Of a DNA stretch of 64,000 nt, positions 32,450-41,200 are shown piece after piece. The notes under the pieces are model-generated. The model did not search any database. It was not told the origin of the DNA and saw only the letters and a program-made list of their open reading frames with translations. Numbering within the stretch: the first letter of the stretch is position 1; every line of letters starts with the position of its first letter. The position numbers were made by a program, and so were the translations under genes. This DNA comes from Rhodococcus jostii RHA1 (GTDB lineage Bacteria > Actinomycetota > Actinomycetes > Mycobacteriales > Mycobacteriaceae), in assembly GCF_000014565.1 (NCBI RefSeq), contig NC_008268.1:2604001-2668000 (forward strand), in the 5' to 3' direction.

Positions 32450-33631
32450 TCAGATCATCGACTTGAGGTTGTCGGCCGGGTCGAGGCCGAGGGAGCTGAG
32501 CGCCGAGGCGTGGTAGACGGTGCTAGGCACGTGGATGGCGTGCGCCAGGCCGGCGTGCGCGTCCCGCCAGTACCGCTGCAGCGGCTTGTCCATGCGTAGC
32601 GCGTTGCCGCCGGAGCGGGCGAAGATCTGGTCGACGGCGGTGACCGCACGCCACGCGGCACGCACCTGCGTCCGGCGCCCGGCCGCACGGTCCTCGAACG
32701 TGACTTCTCTGCCCGATTCGACGAGGTCCCAGATCCTGTCGACGTTGGCGAGCAGTTCCTGGCGTGCGGCGTTGATGTCGGCGGCGGCCTCGCCCACGGC
32801 GAACAGGACGTAGGGGTCGTCCTTGATCGCGGTGCCCTGCGCGCCGACGCGGTCGCGCTGGTAGTCGAGGTGAGCGGCCAAGGCGCCCTCGGCGATTCCC
32901 ACCACGGCGGAGGAGATCCCGAGCGGGAACATCGTCGACCACGGCATGTTGTACAGCGTCTCGGTGCGCCCGAACTTCTGCACCGTGGTGCCGTTCATGA
33001 CCTCGTCGGCGTCCATCACCCGGTAGTCGGGGACGAACGCGTTCCGGACGATGATGTCCTTGGAACCGGTGCCCTTGAGCCCGACGACGTTCCACGAGTC
33101 CTCGACGATCTCGTAGTCGCTGCGCGGCAGGATCATGTGCAGCATCTTCGGCGGCAGGGCCATGGCGCCGTCCTTGTCGCCGAGCATCGCGCCGAGGAAG
33201 ATCCAGTCGCAGTGATCGGTTCCCGACGAGAACTGCCAGCGTCCAGTGAAGAGGTAGCCGCCGTCGACCGGGGTCGCGATCCCGGTCGGCGCGTACGGCG
33301 AGGCCATCCAGGTGTCGTTGTCGGCCGCCCACACCTCGTCCTGCACCTTCGGGTCGGCGAACGCCAGCTGCCAGGGGTGCACGCCGACGATGCCGCACAC
33401 CCAACCGGTCGCCGGGTCGAGGGACGCCGCGGCCATCACCGTCTCCGCGAACTCGCGCGGATGAGCCTCGTAGCCGCCGAACTTGCCGGGCTGGAGGAGC
33501 TTGATCGGCCCGGCCTCGCGGAGCTTCTTCGCCGTGTCGTCGGGCAGCCGGCCGATCCGCTCGGCCTCGGGCGCCTGATCGCGGAGCTGATCCGCGATCG
33601 CCATGATGTTGTCGAGAACCTCGTGGGTCAT
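32450..33631 (-). CDS. HsaA-like flavin-dependent monooxygenase (acyl-CoA dehydrogenase fold)
   Basis: 393 residues. The fold is that of acyl-CoA dehydrogenases, but the middle GWVCGIVGVHPWQLAFADP, SSGTDHCDWIFLGAML and GLKGTGSKDIIVRNAFVP are those of HsaA-type FMNH2-dependent hydroxylases. These hydroxylate 3-HSA to 3,4-DHSA, using a separate flavin reductase (HsaB). The partner could be the product of 28189-28707. It is followed at 37 bp by the dioxygenase gene that would use its product. Confidence 0.87.
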   Translation of the reverse strand: MTHEVLDNIMAIADQLRDQAPEAERIGRLPDDTAKKLREAGPIKLLQPGKFGGYEAHPREFAETVMAAASLDPATGWVCGIVGVHPWQLAFADPKVQDEVWAADNDTWMASPYAPTGIATPVDGGYLFTGRWQFSSGTDHCDWIFLGAMLGDKDGAMALPPKMLHMILPRSDYEIVEDSWNVVGLKGTGSKDIIVRNAFVPDYRVMDADEVMNGTTVQKFGRTETLYNMPWSTMFPLGISSAVVGIAEGALAAHLDYQRDRVGAQGTAIKDDPYVLFAVGEAAADINAARQELLANVDRIWDLVESGREVTFEDRAAGRRTQVRAAWRAVTAVDQIFARSGGNALRMDKPLQRYWRDAHAGLAHAIHVPSTVYHASALSSLGLDPADNLKSMI

Positions 33632-33659
33632 CTGTCGTGTCCTTCTTCTCGGAGCCGGC

Positions 33660-34820
33660 TCAGGCGTTGGTGTCGAGCGGCACGACGCCGTTGGCGAGGT
33701 TGTCGGCAACCTCCGCCTCCCAGCTCTGCACCGCCCTGGTGGTGTCGATCTCGAATTCGAAGCGCTTGGTCATGTCGTCGGTGATGTCCTCGACGTCCAC
33801 GTAGAACTGCTGGTACCAGCGACGCAGCTGGTACACCGGCCCGTCCTCCTCCGACAGCAGCGGGTTGTCGATGCGCGACTTGTTGAGCCAGATGTCGACG
33901 TCCTGCTTGAATCCGAGTTCCACGCCCTCGGCGAACTGCGCCGCCATGCCGTTCGCCACCTCGTCGGACAGCCCCTCGGGCTTCTTCACCATGGCGCCCC
34001 ACTGCAGGACGAACGAATTCGCGGTGACCGGGTAGTGGCAGTTGATCAGCACCGTCTCGATCATCATGCCGTTCGCTTCGCTCCACAGCTTGTCGATCAT
34101 GTAGGACGGGCCGAAGTACGACGCGTCCGAGCGCAGCGTCGAATTGGGGTCGTCGTAACTGGTGCCCACCGAGATGTCGTGGCGGGGCGTCGACTGCATG
34201 TACTGGGTGGCCACGTGCCCTTCGAAGACGTTCTTGAAGTAGCGCGGGAACGAGAAGTGGACGTAGTAGAAGTGCGCCATGTCGACCACGTTGTCGACGA
34301 TCTCGCGGCAGTGCGAGCCCTCGACGAGCAGCGAATTCCAGGTCCAGTCGGTCCATTCCGGGGAGCCGAATCCCTCGATCTCGGGGATCGTCACGTCGGC
34401 GGGCGGCGGGTTGCCCTGCGGGTCGTTCCAGACGTAGAGCTGCCCGTTGCGCTCGATGGTCGTCCAGGCCCGGGTCCGCGCCAGCGGCGGGACACGTCGC
34501 GCATACGGGATTCCCGTGCACTTGCCGTTGCCGCCCCAGCGCCAGTCGTGGAACGGGCAGGCGATGGAGTCGCCCTTCACGGTGCCGTGCGCCAGGTTGC
34601 CACCCATGTGGCGGCAGTAGGCGTCGAGCACACTGAGGGTCCCGTCGGACGTCTCGAACACCACCAGCGACGTCCCGAACGCATCGATCTGATGCGGGGT
34701 GCCGTCCCTGAAGGTCTTCGCCAGACCCAGGCAATGCCACCCCCGCGCGAAACGCGTTGGTGCCGATCCCACTTCGATCATCCGGACTTCGTCGCCGTCA
34801 ACGGCACTGTTGCGCGCCAT
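33660..34820 (-). CDS. Rieske oxygenase, 3-ketosteroid 9-alpha-hydroxylase oxygenase type (KshA)
   Basis: 386 residues. The Rieske centre ligands are C69, H71, C88 and H91 (YCRHMGG and ACPFHDWRWGG). The mononuclear iron site is DNVVDMAHFYYVHFSFPRYF. The length and these blocks match KshA of rhodococci and mycobacteria. KshA needs a reductase (KshB), which is not in the window. ATG at 34820 is preferred over the longer frame, because family members start close to the Rieske domain. Confidence 0.87.
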   Translation of the reverse strand: MARNSAVDGDEVRMIEVGSAPTRFARGWHCLGLAKTFRDGTPHQIDAFGTSLVVFETSDGTLSVLDAYCRHMGGNLAHGTVKGDSIACPFHDWRWGGNGKCTGIPYARRVPPLARTRAWTTIERNGQLYVWNDPQGNPPPADVTIPEIEGFGSPEWTDWTWNSLLVEGSHCREIVDNVVDMAHFYYVHFSFPRYFKNVFEGHVATQYMQSTPRHDISVGTSYDDPNSTLRSDASYFGPSYMIDKLWSEANGMMIETVLINCHYPVTANSFVLQWGAMVKKPEGLSDEVANGMAAQFAEGVELGFKQDVDIWLNKSRIDNPLLSEEDGPVYQLRRWYQQFYVDVEDITDDMTKRFEFEIDTTRAVQSWEAEVADNLANGVVPLDTNA

Positions 34821-35046
34821 GTCTACCTCCGCCTCGCTGTACGTCAAGAACACCCTCGGGGTGTGGTGTAGCTCATAGTCGGCGTACGCGGTCGGCTGCG
34901 GTACCCGACTCTCCCACTCAGCGAGAGGCTTTCGTATCCACGCCTCGGAGCGGAAGTTCGGCGTCCCGATCACAGGGACCACACCCCCCGTTTACGGGCC
35001 GCGGCGACTACCGTCCGGATCACATACCCGGAAATTGGGAGGAACG

Positions 35047-35553
35047 ATGGCCGCACTCATCTCTTCGCAGCCGTACACAGCGGAGGTTCGCCGGCTCTGC
35101 GCCGACGCCGTTCCGAGCGGGGTGGTCGTCGCACCCGAGCCGGGGGCGGCCGTCGAGCACGACTTCCTCCTGCTGCGACCGCACCGGACCTCACACGACG
35201 CCCTGTCCCCGCAGGTCCGGAGGGTGGGCGACCACGACCTGCTCGTCCGCTTCCGCAACCGCGACGAGCAGCTGGTCTTCGAGTTCTGGACGAACAGCTT
35301 CACCGGAACTCCGACGTCCGACGACCAGTCGGTGGACCTGCTGGAGCGCTACTGCGCCGAGCAGTTCCCAGGGACTCTCCGCAGGTTCCGCACCCGCATC
35401 CGGCAGGCCGTGCCGTCCGGGGCAGACTTCTCCGCGTCGCTGCGGCAGACGTACGTCCAGGACGGCGCACGCATGGCGGACGTCACCGTCACGTGCACAC
35501 GGGGCGATGCCGTGCTCGCTCAGGCGTGGGCCACGTACGCGCTGCCCGACTGA
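35047..35553 (+). CDS. Hypothetical protein
   Basis: 168 residues from an ATG preceded by GGGAGGAACG. It is soluble, with alternating strands and helices, and has an aromatic core motif (LVFEFWTNSFTGTPTSDDQS). No signal peptide, no recognised domain. It is divergent from kshA and may share its promoter region (about 226 bp). Function unknown. Confidence 0.6.
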   Translation: MAALISSQPYTAEVRRLCADAVPSGVVVAPEPGAAVEHDFLLLRPHRTSHDALSPQVRRVGDHDLLVRFRNRDEQLVFEFWTNSFTGTPTSDDQSVDLLERYCAEQFPGTLRRFRTRIRQAVPSGADFSASLRQTYVQDGARMADVTVTCTRGDAVLAQAWATYALPD

Positions 35554-35577
35554 GCTCGACCTCGTTCTCCCACGAAT

Positions 35578-35615
35578 TGGTCAGCCGCGCAGGCAATTGC
35601 CTGCGCGGCTGACCA
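35578..35615. terminator. Perfect 38-bp palindromic terminator
   Basis: TGGTCAGCCGCGCAGGCAA and its exact complement form a palindrome without any loop bases. As RNA it would fold into a long stem. It lies between two convergent genes and can serve both. Confidence 0.8.
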
Positions 35616-35627
35616 TCGTCTGTGAAA

Positions 35628-37289
35628 CTACCCCACCGGGTCGGCCAGCCTCGTCCGGGACCGGCTGAACTCGAAACCGCGGAACCCCTCTTCGGCGACG
35701 TCCGCGCAGATCCGCCCGTACGCGCCGAAGCCCCCGAGGTACGGCATGAACACGCGGGGCTTGCCCGGGATGTTCGCGCCCATGTACCAGGAGTTTGCCA
35801 AGGGGAACAGGGTCTGCGCGGCAAGGTCGCGGCAGTGCTCCACCCACTGCTCGGTGGCGGGGACGGACGCCTCGATCGCGTCGTAGTCCTTCTCCCACAG
35901 GTGCTCGATGCAGTCCGCGATCCAGTCGACGTGCTGTTCGGCGCCGAGCACCATGTTCGCCAGCACCGACGGGCTTCCCGGCCCCGTCACGACGAACAGG
36001 TTCGGGAACCCCGGAACACCCAGACCGAGATAGGTTTTCGGCCCCTCACTCCAGTACTCGGAAAGCGGCACACCGCCGCGTCCGACGATCCGCATGCGGT
36101 CGAGGGCGCCGGTCATGGCATCGAATCCGGTGGCGAACACCAGCGTGTCGAGGGCGTAGTCGGCGTCGGCGGTGGTGATCCCCGACGGGGTGATCGACTC
36201 GATCGGCGCCGCCTTCAGATCCACCAGGGTGACATTCGGCCGGTTGTACGTTTCGAAATAGTGGGTGTCGGTGACGATCCGCTTGGTCCCGATGGGGTGA
36301 TCGTTCGGGATCAGCTTGTCCGCGACGGCGGGGTCGTCGACGAGCAGGCGGATCTTTTCCTCGGCGAACTCGCGTGCCGTCGCGTTCGCGGCCTCGGTCT
36401 TCGTCTGGTCCGGAAAGGTTTTCGCGAACAGCACCCCGCCGAGCTTCCACCGCGTTTCGTAGGCCTCGCGACGTTCCTCGTCGGAGACGTCCAGCGCCGA
36501 CTTCGGGTGGGCGTTGTACGGCGAGCCGCCACCGCTTTCCCTGGACAGCCTCCGGCGCTCCTCGTAACCCGCCTTGATCGCGCGCCGCATCTCGTCGTCC
36601 CACGCCTGGTTGCCCGCCGGGACGCTGTAGTTGGCGCTGCGCTGGAACACGTACAGGTGTTCGGCCTGCTCGGCGATGAGGGGAATCGACTGAATTCCCG
36701 AGGAACCGGTGCCGATGATCCCGACCCGCCTGCCGGTGAAGTCGACACCCTCGTGCGGCCACTGACCGGTGTGATGGGTGTCCCCGGTGAACGATTCACG
36801 GCCGGCGATGTTCGGCATGTTCGCGGTGGACAGCGCACCGGTCGCGAAGATGCAGTACCGGGCGGACAGGACGTCGCCGCGGTCGGTGCGTACCTCCCAC
36901 CGCAGCGACTCCTCGTCCAGTTCCGCGGAGGTCACCCGGGTGCCGAACAGGAAACGGTCGCGCAGGTCGAACCGGTCCGCGACATGATTGATGTACGCCA
37001 GGATCTCGGGCTGGGTGGCGTACTTCTCGCTCCAGTCCCACTCCTGCTCGAGTTCCCGCGAGAACGAGTACGAATAGTCGACGCTTTCCACGTCGCACCG
37101 GGCGCCGGGATAGCGGTTCCAGAACCACGTTCCACCGACGCCTCCCGCCGCCTCCACACCCTGGACGGTCAGACCCAGGCTCCGCAACTTGTGGACGGCG
37201 TACAGTCCCGCGAATCCCGCGCCGACGACAACCGCGTCCACGTCGCCGATCCGATTCGCACGAGCATCAACTTCGGTGCGTGCACTCAC
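35628..37289 (-). CDS. Baeyer-Villiger monooxygenase (flavoprotein)
   Basis: About 553 residues from a GTG preceded by GAGAGGAG. The first Rossmann motif is GAGFAGLYAVHKLR, the BVMO fingerprint FxGxxxHxxxWP reads FTGDTHHTGQWP, and the second motif is GTGSSGIQSIP. Type I BVMOs use NADPH and O2 to turn a ketone into an ester or lactone. Cyclic ketones or steroid ketones are plausible in this region, and the HSL esterase nearby could hydrolyse the product. A longer upstream frame without a start of family type was rejected. Confidence 0.9.
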   Translation of the reverse strand: MSARTEVDARANRIGDVDAVVVGAGFAGLYAVHKLRSLGLTVQGVEAAGGVGGTWFWNRYPGARCDVESVDYSYSFSRELEQEWDWSEKYATQPEILAYINHVADRFDLRDRFLFGTRVTSAELDEESLRWEVRTDRGDVLSARYCIFATGALSTANMPNIAGRESFTGDTHHTGQWPHEGVDFTGRRVGIIGTGSSGIQSIPLIAEQAEHLYVFQRSANYSVPAGNQAWDDEMRRAIKAGYEERRRLSRESGGGSPYNAHPKSALDVSDEERREAYETRWKLGGVLFAKTFPDQTKTEAANATAREFAEEKIRLLVDDPAVADKLIPNDHPIGTKRIVTDTHYFETYNRPNVTLVDLKAAPIESITPSGITTADADYALDTLVFATGFDAMTGALDRMRIVGRGGVPLSEYWSEGPKTYLGLGVPGFPNLFVVTGPGSPSVLANMVLGAEQHVDWIADCIEHLWEKDYDAIEASVPATEQWVEHCRDLAAQTLFPLANSWYMGANIPGKPRVFMPYLGGFGAYGRICADVAEEGFRGFEFSRSRTRLADPVG

Positions 37290-37405
37290 GGGCGCGCTCC
37301 TCTCCCATTCGACAGACACATTCGGCAGCAAAGGCCTGTCTGGGACGGTAGGTCGCGGCACCGGGGCAGCCACAGGTTCGTTCCCGGTGAGCGGTCGGGC
37401 AGCGC

Positions 37406-38182
37406 CTAGCTCGACACGACGGGAGCGAGAGCGGGGTCGATCACGTCGGCCAGGGCGTCCCACGGCACGGTGACGGTGACGAGTCCGATCGCGTGCGGTC
37501 CCACCTGGTAGTCGTTGAAATGAATCTCCATGCCTGCCGGGGTGGCAAGCCAGTTCGCGAAGTTCGCCTCGGTCGGCTCGATGCCGCTGCGCTCGAAGTC
37601 CGCTCCGGCGACCGTCGTGGGGAGCAGGCGCGCGGATTCGTCCGACAGCGTCTGCAGTCCCGCCGGCAGGTCGGGGAAGAGATCGCCGAGCGTGATCGGC
37701 GCGGCAGTATCGGCATTCACCACCACCGTCGCGACGATCGGTGTCGGATGCGCACCGGGTGGGTCCGCGTTCCACGACGTCACCAGCAGCCCACTGATCA
37801 CGTGCTCGCCGATGTGCGCGACGCTGTGCTCCTGGCTGCTCAGCGTGAAGGCGTCGGTGCCCCAGCCGTCGATCTGGTCCTGGAGTGCGGCGCGCATCGA
37901 TTCGTTGAACTCGGCGGTGACGGCCGGATTTCCACCCTCGATCTGTGGGATGAGCACGTCGTAGCCGACGCGGCCGGTGGAACCCGTGACCTGCAACTCG
38001 GTCTCCGTGTAGGGCAGGCCCGCGGACGTGGTCGCCTCGGTGCCGGGCGTGTCCGCGGCGGTGACGGTCGTCGTTGTCGACGGCTCGCTCACCGCGGTGC
38101 CCGTCTGGTCGGAGCAGGCGGCCGAGGCGAGGACGACCGCAACGAGCGCCGCTGCCCGACTACATCTCCGGATGCCGCTCAT
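37406..38182 (-). CDS. Lipoprotein with DUF3298/RsiV-like domain
   Basis: 258 residues. The N-terminal LVAVVLASAACSDQ is a lipoprotein signal with the lipobox before Cys, then a Thr-rich linker. The C-terminal part, ITLGDLFPDLPAGLQTLSDE ... FNDYQVGPHAIGLVTVTVPW, is the DUF3298 domain seen in RsiV-like proteins, here without an anti-sigma part. Probably anchored to the outer face of the membrane. Function unknown. It lies 31 bp after the NRPS gene on the same strand. Confidence 0.75.
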   Translation of the reverse strand: MSGIRRCSRAAALVAVVLASAACSDQTGTAVSEPSTTTTVTAADTPGTEATTSAGLPYTETELQVTGSTGRVGYDVLIPQIEGGNPAVTAEFNESMRAALQDQIDGWGTDAFTLSSQEHSVAHIGEHVISGLLVTSWNADPPGAHPTPIVATVVVNADTAAPITLGDLFPDLPAGLQTLSDESARLLPTTVAGADFERSGIEPTEANFANWLATPAGMEIHFNDYQVGPHAIGLVTVTVPWDALADVIDPALAPVVSS

Positions 38183-38213
38183 GAGCTATCTCTACCACGT
38201 CGATTCCCCGGGG

Positions 38214-41200
38214 TCACCTACCGATCGGGTCGACGATGGTGTGCAGCGTGTCGACGAAACCCTGTGCGGTGGACGCGTCGTAGAGGTCGGCGGAATACAC
38301 CAGTTCGGCATCGATTCCGGCGGGCCTCCCGTCGACGTCGTGACGTTCGGTGAAGTGGAAGTGCAGATCGCACTTGGCGATGTCGAGTGGACGGGGTGTG
38401 ACCTCGAAGTCGAGCCCGGACACGTTCAGGGCCGCGGGAGCGAAGTTGTTCAGCGACAACGCAACCTGGAACAGCGGGTGCAGGGACGGCGACCTCGGCG
38501 GGTCGAGTACCTGGACGAGTCGCTCGAATTGCACGTCGGCATTCGCCAGAGCCCGAAGCTCCACGCCGCGTGATCGATCGACGATGTCGCACAGCGTCAT
38601 CGTCGGGTCCACCCGGGTTCGCAGAACCAGCGTGTTGACGAACATTCCCACCACGTCGTCGAGCGCCGAGTCTCCCCGGCCGGCGATCGGAGTTCCGATC
38701 GCGATGTCGGGGTCGCCGCTGACACGGGCGAGCAGTACCGCCACTGCCGACCTGAGCGCCGTGAACAGGCTGGCGTGGTGCTCGTGCGCTGTGGCGAGCA
38801 GGCCTCGGTGCGCATGCTCGTCGAGGGAGAACGGAAGTCGTCCCGCTCGGTAGGTCCACCGGTGCGGCCTGGGGCGATCGGTGGGCAGCGCGAGCTCCCC
38901 CCGAAGTCCCGACAGCTCCTTCGTCCAGTGGGCGATCTGCCGGGACGCGACACTGCCCGGGTCGGCCTCGTCACCGAGCAATGCCCGGCGCCACACGGTG
39001 TAGTCGGCGTAGTGCACGATCGGCGGCTCCCACACGGGCTCACTGCCGTTCGCCCGGGCACGGTAGGAGTCGGCGAGATCTCGTGCCAATGGTGCAAGCG
39101 ACCAGCCGTCGACGGCGATGTGGTGGATGACGCAGGCCAGAAGGTGGTCGCAGTCGCCGATCCGGAACAGCCGGGCGCGCAGCGGAGGCTCGCGCCGCAC
39201 GTCGAATCCTGCGGACAGCAGTTCCGACGTCTGCGCCGCCACGTCCGCGCCGCCGGACTCCACCGGAGTCAGGTCGGGCAACACATCGGCCACGTCGAGC
39301 ACACGCTGGTACGGCCCCGACGGCGAGTCGGGAAACACCGTTCGCAACGAGCGGTGCCGGTGCAGGACGTCCGCCATCGCCGAGCGCAGGGCGTCGACGT
39401 CGAATGCGCCGCGTACTCGTACCGTGAACGGGATGTTGTGGAGAGCGCGTTCCCCTCTGGCGCGGTCGATGAAGTACTGCGACGGGGACAGCGGCACCCG
39501 GTCCGGCAGTGGTGCGGCGCCCAACTTCGGTCCGCCGGACCGCCCCGCGCTCTGCGGGCGTGCCCCGGCGTCCGCGATCGTCCGCGCGAGCGCCGCGACC
39601 GTCGGTGCATCGAAGAGTTCGCGCACGCCCAGCGTGGTTCCCAGCTCGGCGTTGATCGTCGCGACCACCCGGATGGCCGACAGCGAATCGCCGCTGAGAT
39701 CGAAGAAGGAATCGTCGGCGCCGACCGTATCCACGCCGAGTACCGCGGCGAACACCCGCGCGACGCGGCGCTCGGCCGGGGTCTCGGGGTCACGATGAGG
39801 CACCGAAACCGAGCCGAACTCCGGCAGCGGGAGCGCCGCCCGGTCGAGCTTCCCCGTCGGTGTCAACGGGATCGAGTTCACGAGCATGATCGATTTCGGA
39901 ACCATGTAGTCCGGCAGCAATCGCGCCAGGTGCGCCTTCAACGTTTCGCGATCGATCGACGCGTCCCCCTCGGCCATGATGTAGGACACCAGGGTCGGAT
40001 CTCCGGCCGAATTCCGTTGCACCACCGTCGCGGCGAAGGCGACGCCCGGATGCGCGTTCAGCGTGGCGTTGATCTCGCCCAGCTCGACACGGAAACCTCG
40101 GATCTTGATCTGGTCGTCCGCCCTGTCCAGAAACTCGAGCGTTCCTGCCGCCGTCCACCGCACCACGTCCCCGGTGCGGAACATCCGGGAGCCGCTGCGG
40201 CCGAACGGGTCGGCGACGAACCGGGACGCGGTCATCCCGGGGCGCCGATGGTAGCCCCGGGCGAGTGCCGGGGTGGCGAGGTAGAGCTCACCGACAGCAC
40301 CCGGCGGAAGCGGGCGTAGACGGTGATCCAGAACCACCGCGTCCACGCCCCGCATGAGCGAGCCGATCGTCATCCGCTCGTCCGGTGACAGCGGATCCGT
40401 GAGAGTGACACTGCACGTCGTCTCCGTCGGACCGTACGCGTTCCGCATGGTCCGGCCACCGGCCCACCGCCGCGCCAGCTCCTGCGGACACGCCTCCCCT
40501 CCGACCAGCACCACCTCCAATTCGTCCAGGACGCAGGAGTCGACGGCGGCCAGGGCGGACGGCGTCATCAGGAGGTGGGTGACGTGTTCGTCACGCAACA
40601 GCCGTGACAGTTCCTCGCCGCCGAACACCCCGGGTGGGGTCACGACGAGCGTCGCGCCGCCGACACAGGCCGCGAGCACTTCGACGAGCGCGGTGTCGAA
40701 GCTCGGCGAGGCGAATTGCAGGACACGCGAACGCGCGGACACCGCGTACTTGTCCCGAATCTCCTGGGCGAGGTTGGCAAGGCCGCGATGGGTGACGACG
40801 ACGCCCTTCGGCGCCCCCGTCGACCCGGACGTGTAGATCAGATACGCGGGATGGTCCACGAGCAGCGGACGGGTCCGTTCCGCATCCGGGAGGGCTTCTT
40901 CACAGAGGTTTTCGAGGTCGTCGATATCCGTGGTCAACCATGCGACGGTGCCGGGCAGTCGGGCGCGCTCTGTGCGGACGGTCAGCCCGACTGTCGCACC
41001 GCAATCGTCCAGGGCGTACGCGATGCGAGCGCTCGGGTGCGCGGGATCGATCGGAACGTAGGCCGCGCCGGCCTTCGCGACGGCCCACAACGCCAGCACC
41101 GACTCGAGCGACCGCGGGATGGAGACCGCGACGATGCTCTCGGGTCCGATGCCCCGGCCGGTCAGGAGCCGGGCGAGCCGGCAGGCGAGCCGGTCCAGGT

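Noticed and set aside
37290..37775. Upstream extension of the Baeyer-Villiger gene
   Set aside because: It has no family similarity and the GTG at 37289 has a good ribosome site.
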